A stretch of 11,379 nt of DNA from JAGLRQ01 sp965369805. GTDB taxonomy: Bacteria > Auribacterota > UBA6266. Below, in pieces: positions 5,271 through 11,379 of this stretch. Location of the stretch: assembly GCA_965369805.1 (NCBI GenBank), contig CBDURG010000065.1, positions 1 through 11,379 on the forward strand. The letters are read 5' to 3'. How positions within the stretch are numbered: the first letter of the stretch is position 1; every line of letters starts with the position of its first letter. The translations under genes were made by a program, and so were the position numbers. The notes beneath the pieces are model-generated. The model worked only from the letters and a program-made list of their open reading frames with translations, did not search any database and was not told the origin of the DNA.

Positions 5271-6775
5271 TGGAAATTTTGATTGGTATTTTAACTCAAG
5301 TTCTGACATTTGTAATTTTTCTTGGAATCCTGGTCTTTGTTCATGAACTTGGACATTTTGTTGTTGCCAAGCTTATGAATATATATGTTTTTGAGTTTAT
5401 GCTCGGGTTTCCCCCTAAGATTTTCAGGATAAAGAGAAAAGAAACCGAATCTGGTATCGGAATGATACCCCTCGGAGGGTATGTAAAGATGGCCGGCCAG
5501 GAAGATCTTCCCGGGAATGAACCTGCCTCTCCGGCAGACAGGGATAATAAGTCACAGAAGCCGGATATACAGGATATAGATGTTCCCGAAGACAGGAAGT
5601 TTAGTGGTAAAAAGATATGGCAGAGAATGGCGGTAATAGTAGCGGGCCCTTTTATGAATTTAATATTCGGCGCGCTGGTGTTTATACTTTTGTTTATGGT
5701 GGGGCATAAAGTTGACCTTGGTGTGGAGAAGAATTTTATCGGTTTTGTAAGAGAAGATTCTCCTGCCCAAAAGGCGGGGATTAAAGTAGGAGACAGAATA
5801 TCTTCGGTTAACGGCGTTAAAACAGAAACCTTTAATGATATAAGGTGGAATATACTTTCTCATGTTAATGAAGAAATAGAAATTGGGATAGAAAGAGATA
5901 AGGAGTTTCTTTTATTAAGAGCTGTTCCTGAAAAACCCGGGGGTAAAGAGATGGGGGGAGTAGGCATTGGCCCTTTTCATTTTGTGGAGATAAATCAGGT
6001 TGGTGAAGGTTCCCCCGCGGAAAAAGCCGGCGCTTATGCGGGAGATATAATTTTTAAAGTTAATAATGAGTACGCGCAGTATTTTGATGTTTACGAGATG
6101 ATCGGACAGAGCCGGGAAAAAGAAATATCGCTGGTTGTCTTAAGAAATGGCATGAAAAAAACACTTAGGATGATACCTGAAGAAGTGGGAAATCTTGATG
6201 GTGTATTGATTCGGCCGGATAACGTGATAATAGTTGGTGATGATAAAAAAGCGAATAAGGCTTTTAAAACGGGAGATAAAATACTTTCCTTTGGAGGACT
6301 TGAAGTTTCAGAAAAAGAAAATGCCGTTAATCTAATAAATTCTTTTGAAGGGGATGAAGCCGAAATAGTTCTTCTGAGAAAAGAAAAAACCGGTTTTATA
6401 AAACATGAAACCAGAGAAATAAGAGTTGTTTCAGAAGTTTCCAGAAAAGGCCTTATAGGCATCAGCTATTCTACCGCCATGACACTGGAAAAATATCCTT
6501 TGCCGAAAGCTATTTCAAAAGGGCTGGAATTATCTGCCTCTACGTTAAAAATGGTTGTGGGCGGTATAGTTCTTCTTTTTAAGGGTAAAATTGGAACTGA
6601 ACAGATGGCCGGCCCTGTAGGAATTTTTAAAATGACATCAATGGCCGCGAGCCAGGGTTTTTCTTCCCTTTTGCGGTTTCTTGGATTGTTAAGCATGGCG
6701 CTTGCCTTTTTTAATATTTTGCCTTTGCCTATATTGGATGGCGGACATGTTTTTTGCTCCTTATTGAGAAGATAA
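5270..6775 (+). CDS. rseP: RIP metalloprotease RseP (site-2 protease), reading frame broken near the 3' end
   Basis: This is a membrane-embedded zinc protease that cuts transmembrane substrates such as anti-sigma factors and cleared signal peptides. The zinc motif HELGH is at residues 25-29 in the first helix (ILVFVHELGHFVVAK), GGYVKMAG follows, and the third zinc/active-site element LDGG is at 489-492. Between them lie three PDZ-like repeats: VREDSPAQKAGIKVGDRISS at about 160-220, VGEGSPAEKAGAYAGDIIFK at about 240-310, and a more diverged ANKAFKTGDKILSFGGLEV at about 315-380. Well-known homologues such as E. coli RseP have two PDZ domains and about 450 residues. The frame stops at 501 aa with the odd tail CSLLRR, but the next frame continues in the family's expected C-terminus to 6891; the intact protein would be about 540 aa. 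Start ATG 5270 overlaps the dxr stop, with AGAAAGG 7 nt upstream. Confidence 0.93.
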   Translation: MEILIGILTQVLTFVIFLGILVFVHELGHFVVAKLMNIYVFEFMLGFPPKIFRIKRKETESGIGMIPLGGYVKMAGQEDLPGNEPASPADRDNKSQKPDIQDIDVPEDRKFSGKKIWQRMAVIVAGPFMNLIFGALVFILLFMVGHKVDLGVEKNFIGFVREDSPAQKAGIKVGDRISSVNGVKTETFNDIRWNILSHVNEEIEIGIERDKEFLLLRAVPEKPGGKEMGGVGIGPFHFVEINQVGEGSPAEKAGAYAGDIIFKVNNEYAQYFDVYEMIGQSREKEISLVVLRNGMKKTLRMIPEEVGNLDGVLIRPDNVIIVGDDKKANKAFKTGDKILSFGGLEVSEKENAVNLINSFEGDEAEIVLLRKEKTGFIKHETREIRVVSEVSRKGLIGISYSTAMTLEKYPLPKAISKGLELSASTLKMVVGGIVLLFKGKIGTEQMAGPVGIFKMTSMAASQGFSSLLRFLGLLSMALAFFNILPLPILDGGHVFCSLLRR

Positions 6776-6891
6776 AAGGAAGCCCGATAAAGGAAAAATA
6801 TATTATCGCGTGGCAGAAAGTAGGAATTGTTCTGATTATATCGTTACTGCTATTTGTAACGTTTAATGATGTGCGCTGGAGGATTTTTTAG
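6754..6891 (+). pseudogene. Out-of-frame C-terminal piece of rseP
   Basis: In the -1 frame relative to rseP this reads LLLIEKIKGSPIKEKYII, then AWQKVGIVLIISLLLFVTF, then NDVRWRIF and TAG (6889-6891). These are the expected last loop and last transmembrane helix of RseP, following directly on LDGGHVF. The switch point is the run of six T at 6750-6755; seven T would restore one continuous frame. The stop lies 5 nt before the ispG ATG, which fits the compact operon spacing and supports this as the original end of rseP. Confidence 0.88.
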
Positions 6892-6896
6892 ATTTT

Positions 6897-7946
6897 ATGG
6901 AAAGAAGAAAGACAAGAAAGATTAAGGTCGGCAGTGTTGAGGTTGGGGGTAATGCCCCGGTTTCAATTCAGTCCATGACTAAAACGGATACAAAAAATGT
7001 TGAAGCTACATTAAAGCAGATAAGAGAACTTGAAAAAGAAGGCTGTGAGATTGTAAGGGTCGCGGTTAGCGATTCGGCTTGCATAAAACCTTTTAAAAAG
7101 ATTGTTGACGGTAGTTCTATTCCGGTTGTTGCTGATATCCATTTTGATTACCGCCTTGCCATAAAATCTGCCGAGGCCGGCGCTGATTGTCTCAGGATTA
7201 ATCCGGGAAATATAGGTTCAATAGAAAACATAAAAGCTGTGGCGGACTGCGCGAAGAAGAATGGAGTTTCCATAAGGGTTGGGGTGAATTCCGGTTCTCT
7301 GGAAAAAGATTTACTGGAAAAGTATTCTCATCCGGTTGCCGAAGCTCTTGTTGAAAGTGCCTTGAGAAACATAAAGATTTTAGAAGACGCGGGTTTTGAG
7401 GATATGAAAATATCCATCAAATCTACAAGTGTTCCCGATACTTATAAAGCATACAGTCTTCTCGCGAAAAGAATTGACTATCCTTTTCACATAGGCGTTA
7501 CGGAATCCGGCCCTCTTTTCTCGGGAACGATTAAGTCCGCCGTAGGAATAGGAGCTCTTCTTCTGGAAGGGATAGGAGATACCTTAAGGGTTTCCCTTTC
7601 AGCGGATCCTGTTCAGGAAGTTCGGGTAGCAAAGGCGATACTTCAGTCTGCCGGGATAAGGACATTTGGCCCCGACATAGTATCGTGTCCTACCTGCGGA
7701 AGAGCTGAGATAGACGTACAGAAGCTCGCGTCCGAAATTGAAGAGTTCACTTGTAGAATTAAAGAACCGATAACAATTGCTGTGATGGGTTGTTCCGTTA
7801 ATGGCCCGGGAGAAGCGAAAGAAGCGGACATCGGAATAGCCGGCGGAAAAAACATTGGAATTATTTTTAAAAAAGGTAAGATTGTCAAGAAAGTACCATC
7901 AGAAAAATTACTTTCCGAATTTAAAAAAATTATTGAAAATTTTTAA
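6897..7946 (+). CDS. ispG: 4-hydroxy-3-methylbut-2-en-1-yl diphosphate synthase (flavodoxin/ferredoxin), IspG
   Basis: This 4Fe-4S enzyme reductively converts MEcPP to HMBPP, the penultimate step of the MEP pathway. The product is 349 aa, the compact two-domain bacterial form without the inserted middle domain of plant and some bacterial enzymes. The N-terminal TIM barrel begins with RKTRKIKVGSVEVGG and SIQSMTKTDT and carries VVADIHFDYRLA, RINPGNIG and VGVNSGSLE. The C-terminal domain holds the cluster ligands C264 and C267 (SCPTCGR), C299 and E306 (GCSVNGPGEAKEAD). All are present, so the enzyme should be functional. GGAGGA at 6878-6883 lies 13 nt before the ATG, somewhat far, inside the end of the rseP tail. 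The position right after rseP, with dxr before it, groups two MEP enzymes in one transcription unit. Confidence 0.97.
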   Translation: MERRKTRKIKVGSVEVGGNAPVSIQSMTKTDTKNVEATLKQIRELEKEGCEIVRVAVSDSACIKPFKKIVDGSSIPVVADIHFDYRLAIKSAEAGADCLRINPGNIGSIENIKAVADCAKKNGVSIRVGVNSGSLEKDLLEKYSHPVAEALVESALRNIKILEDAGFEDMKISIKSTSVPDTYKAYSLLAKRIDYPFHIGVTESGPLFSGTIKSAVGIGALLLEGIGDTLRVSLSADPVQEVRVAKAILQSAGIRTFGPDIVSCPTCGRAEIDVQKLASEIEEFTCRIKEPITIAVMGCSVNGPGEAKEADIGIAGGKNIGIIFKKGKIVKKVPSEKLLSEFKKIIENF

Positions 7947-7952
7947 ACGAGA

Positions 7953-7984
7953 TACGATTTACTACATACTACATACTATATACT
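7953..7984 (+). repeat. Short tandem repeat with a 7 bp period upstream of proS
   Basis: The units read TACGATT, TACTACA, TACTACA, TACTATA, then a partial TACT. It fills most of the 59 bp between ispG and proS and ends just before the proS ribosome binding site. It is too short and lacks spacers, so it is not CRISPR. It may be slippage-generated. Confidence 0.7.
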
Positions 7985-8005
7985 GTTTCTTTACGGAGGA
8001 AATAA

Positions 8006-9721
8006 ATGCGCTGGAGTAAAGCACTGATACCGACTTTGAAGCAATCGCCCGCGGAAGCGGAGGTTGTCAGCCATAAGCTGATGATACGTGCCGGAATGAT
8101 AAGAAAGCTGGCTTCGGGTATATATAGTTACATGCCTCTTTGCCTTAAGGTAATAAATAAGGTTGAAACAATAGTAAGAGAAGAAATGGACAAAGCGGGC
8201 GCTCAGGAGCTTCTGATGCCGGTGTTGTCTCCTTCAGAACTCTGGATAGAAAGCGGCAGGTGGGATGTTTATGGCAAGGAGCTTATGCGCGTTGAAGACC
8301 GCAACGAAAAACATTTTGCGTTAGGCCCTACTCATGAAGAGGTTATAACCGATATTGCAAGAAGAGAATTAAGGTCATATAAACAGCTTCCAACATGTTT
8401 TTATCAAATTCAAACGAAGTTCAGAGACGAAATCCGCCCCCGGTTTGGCGTTATGAGGGGAAGAGAATTTACGATGAAAGATGCTTACAGCTTTCACCCG
8501 TCTAAAAAGTGTCTTGATAAATACTATAACCTTATGTTTGAAGTTTATTCGGATATATTTAAGCGCTGCGGGCTCAAGTTCAGGGCGGTTCTAGCGGATT
8601 CCGGCGCTATCGGAGGCGATGAAACTCATGAGTTTATGGTTCTTGCCTCTTCGGGTGAGTCTCTGGTTTTAAGTTGTCCTGATGACACTTGCGGTTACGC
8701 GGCAACTAATGATACGGCTAAAAGCAAGATACTATCCGTGGAAGAAAATTTATCGGGTGAGCTTTGTGAAAAAGAGACTCCCGGGAAAAAGAGCGTTGAA
8801 GATGTGTCTGCCTTTTTGAATGTGAAGCCTTTTAACCTTATAAAAACCCTTGTTTACAAAACGTCAAAAGAACCGGTGGTTGTTCTCGTGAGGGGTGACA
8901 GGGAAATTAACATTAGCAAACTTAAAAAGGTTTTAAAAGATGAACTTGTTGAGCTGGCCGATGATAAGACAACAACGGATATATCGGGTTGTGAAGTTGG
9001 GTTTGCCGGGCCTGTCGGGCTTAAACAAAAAGTAAGAGTTATCGTAGATTTAACTATTAAAAATATGGGTTGCGGTGTAACGGGTGCTAATAAGAAAGAT
9101 AAGCATTATGTTAATGTAGTGCCCGGCAAAGATTTTGATGTTGAAAAATATTACGATATCGCGATGGCTAAAGCCGGTGACCTGTGCGTAAAATGCTCGA
9201 AGCCGCTTGAAGAGTTCAGAGGAATTGAAGTAGGCCAGATATTTAAACTGGGCACTAAGTACAGCAAGTCCATGGATGCTAATTACACGGGAGAAGACGG
9301 GAAAGCAAAACCCTTTGTTATGGGCTGTTACGGAATAGGAATAACAAGGACAATAGCGGCGGCTATCGAACAGAACAATGACGAAAACGGAATTATATGG
9401 CCCATGGGAATAGCGCCGTATCAGGTTATTTTAATCGGTGTTAATATGAAGGACAAGGAAACTGTCGCTGTCTGCGAAAAACTGTACGAGGAGCTTAAAG
9501 AAAAAAGCATTGAAGTTCTTTATGATGACAGGAATCAGAGAGCGGGATTTAAGTTTAAGGATGCGGATCTGATAGGTATCCCTTATAAAGTTGTAGTCAG
9601 CGAGAAAAATCTCAAGGATAACAAGATTGAAATACAGGAAAGAAGATCGGGAAGCGGGGATTTTACTTCCCGGGATAATGTTATAAATTATATTCAGTCC
9701 AAAATCTACCCGTTATTTTAA
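8006..9721 (+). CDS. proS: Prolyl-tRNA synthetase, bacterial type with editing insertion
   Basis: This class II synthetase charges tRNA-Pro with proline. The 571 aa length matches the bacterial ProS form of about 565-575 aa. The N-terminal part has MIRAGMIRKLASGIYSYMPL and LLMPVLSPSELWIESGRW. Motif 2 lies around residues 139-164 (FRDEIRPRFGVMRGREFTMK). Motif 3 begins at G440 (GCYGIGITRTIAAAIEQ). Between motifs 2 and 3, roughly residues 225-385, sits the YbaK-like INS editing domain, recognisable by FNLIKTLVY, VVVLVRGDREINISKLKK and VGFAGPVGL. The C-terminal anticodon-binding domain starts near IAPYQVILIGVN and includes LYDDRNQRAGFKFKDADLIG. GGAGGA at 7995-8000 lies 5 nt before the ATG, the strongest ribosome binding site in the window. 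It follows ispG after 59 bp and is the last gene before the internal promoter that precedes nusA. Confidence 0.98.
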   Translation: MRWSKALIPTLKQSPAEAEVVSHKLMIRAGMIRKLASGIYSYMPLCLKVINKVETIVREEMDKAGAQELLMPVLSPSELWIESGRWDVYGKELMRVEDRNEKHFALGPTHEEVITDIARRELRSYKQLPTCFYQIQTKFRDEIRPRFGVMRGREFTMKDAYSFHPSKKCLDKYYNLMFEVYSDIFKRCGLKFRAVLADSGAIGGDETHEFMVLASSGESLVLSCPDDTCGYAATNDTAKSKILSVEENLSGELCEKETPGKKSVEDVSAFLNVKPFNLIKTLVYKTSKEPVVVLVRGDREINISKLKKVLKDELVELADDKTTTDISGCEVGFAGPVGLKQKVRVIVDLTIKNMGCGVTGANKKDKHYVNVVPGKDFDVEKYYDIAMAKAGDLCVKCSKPLEEFRGIEVGQIFKLGTKYSKSMDANYTGEDGKAKPFVMGCYGIGITRTIAAAIEQNNDENGIIWPMGIAPYQVILIGVNMKDKETVAVCEKLYEELKEKSIEVLYDDRNQRAGFKFKDADLIGIPYKVVVSEKNLKDNKIEIQERRSGSGDFTSRDNVINYIQSKIYPLF

Positions 9722-9761
9722 ATTTTTGTTTGTCCTGTCTCATGCAGTTTCTGGTTTTTTC

Positions 9762-9790
9762 TTGACATTCAGTATCAGGTAAAATATACT
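9762..9790 (+). promoter_or_regulatory. Strong sigma70-type promoter for nusA-infB
   Basis: TTGACA at 9762-9767 and TATACT at 9785-9790 are separated by 17 nt. Predicted transcription start is near 9797, giving an 80-nt leader before nusA. It divides the block into two units, with nusA-infB able to be expressed independently of the envelope and isoprenoid genes. Confidence 0.8.
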
Positions 9791-9822
9791 CCCGTGGACG
9801 TATAAATTTACAATGTTTGAAG

Positions 9823-9851
9823 AAGAGTGGGAATAAGCGCCCGCTTTTTTT
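9823..9851 (+). terminator. Terminator-like hairpin in the nusA leader (candidate attenuator)
   Basis: The stem is GUGGG (9827-9831) with CCCGC (9840-9844), including one U-G pair, and an 8-nt loop. AAGA upstream can pair with the first U residues, and seven T run from 9845 to 9851. It sits between a strong promoter and nusA, so it could be a weak intrinsic terminator sensitive to NusA. NusA-dependent autoregulation by leader termination is known in Bacillus subtilis; applying it here is inference. Confidence 0.5.
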
Positions 9852-9865
9852 ATTGGTATTAAAAC

Positions 9866-9870
9866 AGGAG
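9866..9870 (+). promoter_or_regulatory. nusA ribosome binding site
   Basis: AGGAG lies 9 nt before ATG 9880 and selects that start over the in-frame TTG at 9817, whose extension would run through the leader hairpin. Confidence 0.75.
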
Positions 9871-9879
9871 ATAAATTGT

Positions 9880-11127
9880 ATGAGCGGTGAGTTATTATCT
9901 ATCCTGAATTACTTGGAGAGAGAAAAGGGGATTGACAGAGAAATATTAATCTCTGCCGTTGAAAGTTCTTTGCTGTCCGCGGCCAGAAAAAGTATGCTTT
10001 CTGAAAAATCTATTGAGATAAAAATTGACCGGGAAACAGGTGAAATCAAGGCTTATACCACGCTTAAAGTTGTAAAAAAGGTTGAAGACACTGACAATGA
10101 AATTTTACTGCGTGATGCCAAAAAGATTGATCCAAAAACCAAAGTGGGAGAGGAAATAAGAAGAGAAATCAAACAAAAAGGTTTTGGCAGGATAGCGGCG
10201 CAGACAGCTAAACAGGTTATTGTTCAGAAGCTGAAGGAAGCTGAGAGGGAGAATGTTTATAATGAGTACAAAGACAAAATTGGAGATATTGTTCTCGGAG
10301 CTGTCCGCAGGTTTGAAAAAGGAAATATTATAGTTGACCTGTCAAACGCGGAAGCTATTTTGCCTTACAAAGAGCAGTGTCCGGGGGAATTTTATAATGT
10401 CGGAAACAGGATAAGGGCTTATATATATGATGTCAAGCTTGGTTCAAAAGGCCCTGAGATTTTGCTTTCGCGGGCGCATCCCAGTTTTGTCATAAAATTA
10501 TTTGAACTGGAAGTTCCAGAAATTATCGAAGGCAGCGTGGAGGTTAAAGGAATAGCCCGGGAACCCGGATACAGAACCAAGATAGCTGTTTCTTCTTTGG
10601 ATGAAAAAATTGACTGTGTCGGTGCCTGCGTGGGGTTAAGGGGTTCGCGCGTAAAAAATATTGTGGCTGAACTGGGAAACGAAAAGATAGATATTGTAAG
10701 ATGGTGTGAAGATATTGCGGCCTATGTATCCGAGGCTCTCAATCCCGCGAGATTAAAGACTGTAGAGGTTTCTGAAAACGGCAAGATGGTAACGGTGGGG
10801 GTGGATGACGACCAGCTTTCTCTGTCTATAGGGAAGAAAGGTCAGAATGCCCGGCTGGCGGCGAAACTTGTGGGATGCAGGATTGACATCAAAAAAGCGT
10901 CCGAAATAAATGTACTTGGTAAAATTGAGAATGCCTGGCACCAACTGGCCAAGATTGAAGATATCGATGAAAAGATTGCCCGGTGTCTCGTTGAAGCAGG
11001 GTATACTGATATTGAGGGGCTTGCCCTTGCTACCATTGAAGATTTAACGAAGATAGCGGGTATTGACGGTGAGAGTGCCGCGGCAATAGTAGAAGCCGTA
11101 AAAAAAATAAAAGAGGATAAGACTTGA
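9880..11127 (+). CDS. nusA: Transcription termination/antitermination factor NusA
   Basis: NusA binds RNA polymerase near the RNA exit channel and modulates pausing, termination and antitermination. The product is 415 aa from ATG 9880. The N-terminal polymerase-binding domain covers about residues 1-130. The S1 domain starts near D136 (DIVLGAVRRFEKGNIIVDL) and runs to about 205. KH1 has GLRG at 252-255 (GACVGLRGSRVKNIVAELGN), preceded by REPGYRTKIAV. KH2 has IGKKGQNARLA at 317-327. The C-terminus from about 345 forms a helix-hairpin-helix pair (LVEAGYTDIEGLALATIEDL, then AGIDGESAAAIVEAV), shorter than the two acidic repeats of E. coli NusA (495 aa) but longer than B. subtilis NusA (371 aa). 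Its own promoter and a leader hairpin lie upstream, and rimP, usually just before nusA, is missing. The stop overlaps the infB start (TTGA). Confidence 0.97.
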   Translation: MSGELLSILNYLEREKGIDREILISAVESSLLSAARKSMLSEKSIEIKIDRETGEIKAYTTLKVVKKVEDTDNEILLRDAKKIDPKTKVGEEIRREIKQKGFGRIAAQTAKQVIVQKLKEAERENVYNEYKDKIGDIVLGAVRRFEKGNIIVDLSNAEAILPYKEQCPGEFYNVGNRIRAYIYDVKLGSKGPEILLSRAHPSFVIKLFELEVPEIIEGSVEVKGIAREPGYRTKIAVSSLDEKIDCVGACVGLRGSRVKNIVAELGNEKIDIVRWCEDIAAYVSEALNPARLKTVEVSENGKMVTVGVDDDQLSLSIGKKGQNARLAAKLVGCRIDIKKASEINVLGKIENAWHQLAKIEDIDEKIARCLVEAGYTDIEGLALATIEDLTKIAGIDGESAAAIVEAVKKIKEDKT

Positions 11128-11379
11128 GAGTTCACGAATTAGCAAAAGAATTGTCAGTAACAAGTAAAAAAGTTATAGAGATATTAAAGGACAATGGTAT
11201 TGCTGTTAAAGGGCACATGTCTTCCGTAAGCGCTGATGCCATAGCTGTTGTTAAAAATATTCTAGCCAAAGTTACAAAGAAAACACCCGTAAAACAACCG
11301 GTTTCAGATAAAACAAAAGAAGAAAAGAAGGTTGAGAAAGTTGCAAAGAAAACACCTGTAAAACAACCGGTTTCAGATA
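11124..11379 (+). CDS. infB: Translation initiation factor IF-2, N-terminal part (runs off the window)
   Basis: IF-2 is the GTPase that places initiator tRNA on the ribosome. Only the first 85 residues are visible. The start is a TTG (11124-11126) overlapping the nusA TGA, with GAGGA at 11113-11117 six nt upstream. Residues 1-45 match the IF2_N domain: MRVHELAKELSVTSKKVIEI, then LKDNGIAVKGHMSSVSADA. The following linker is Lys-, Pro- and Glu-rich, low in complexity and likely disordered, as in the variable N-terminal region of most IF-2 proteins. It contains a duplicated segment, KKTPVKQPVSD, 23 codons apart. The G domain must lie beyond 11379. The nusA-infB pairing supports the call strongly. 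Confidence 0.93.
   Translation, partial: MRVHELAKELSVTSKKVIEILKDNGIAVKGHMSSVSADAIAVVKNILAKVTKKTPVKQPVSDKTKEEKKVEKVAKKTPVKQPVSD
11268..11379 (+). repeat. In-frame tandem duplication in the infB linker
   Basis: 43 bases at 11268-11310 recur at 11337-11379 with two differences by eye (A/G in gttAcaaag, C/T in cacCcgt against cacCtgt). The period is 69 bp, exactly 23 codons, so the frame is kept. The window ends exactly at the end of the second copy, so further copies may follow. Confidence 0.85.

Noticed and set aside
6091..6696. Antisense open frames within rseP
   Set aside because: Serine- and proline-rich low-complexity translations typical of shadow frames of a real gene.
7953..7984. CRISPR-like array
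   Set aside because: The repeat unit is 7 bp with no spacers and no cas genes nearby.
9813..9836. Seven-codon leader peptide (MFEEEWE) ending in the loop of the nusA leader hairpin
   Set aside because: The position is suggestive of translational attenuation, but there is no ribosome binding site and such a short frame can arise by chance.
9817..9879. TTG start adding 21 residues to NusA
   Set aside because: The extension runs through a terminator-like hairpin and AGGAG selects ATG 9880; NusA families begin near the latter.

Overview
The window looks like chromosomal DNA of an uncultured or poorly described diderm bacterium with moderate-to-low GC. The main evidence is a long plus-strand block of conserved housekeeping genes: uppS, cdsA, dxr, rseP, ispG, proS, nusA and the start of infB. 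This order is widespread in bacteria. Inter-gene junctions are tight (ATGA, TAATG and TTGA overlaps). CdsA carries a variant signature (GMGG with DVLDS), which I associate loosely with PVC/Omnitrophota-like lineages; that placement is an impression, not a result.

Layout. Positions 1-807 hold an unrecognised secreted or lipoprotein-like gene whose signal-peptide core lies upstream of any normal start codon. Positions 808-2048 are an accessory, repeat-rich stretch: two direct copies of a roughly 105 bp element with ggggaca/tgtcccc ends, a third unit with the same ends enclosing a pair of inverted hairpins, a small single-span membrane protein gene on the minus strand, and a decayed coding remnant. 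At 1982-2010 a textbook sigma70-type promoter (TTGACA, 17 nt, TATAAT) opens the housekeeping block.

The block makes the isoprenoid and envelope machinery: Dxr and IspG are steps of the MEP pathway, UppS turns isoprenyl diphosphates into the undecaprenyl carrier, CdsA makes CDP-diacylglycerol, and RseP is a site-2 intramembrane protease. ProS, NusA and IF2 then supply translation and transcription factors. Three departures from the usual arrangement stand out. First, a 450 bp unit with imperfect 23 bp inverted ends and a GxxExxY (PD-(D/E)XK-like) gene sits between cdsA and dxr. Second, rseP is broken by a one-base frame change at a run of six T, 45 codons before its natural end, and it appears to encode three PDZ-like domains. 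Third, rimP is absent between proS and nusA; the gap instead holds a second strong promoter (TTGACA, 17 nt, TATACT) and a terminator-like hairpin in the nusA leader, which suggests attenuation.

The best candidates for an undescribed system are the GxxExxY unit with its paired-decamer ends and the palindromic repeat cluster around the small membrane protein gene. Neither carries a recognisable transposase in this window.
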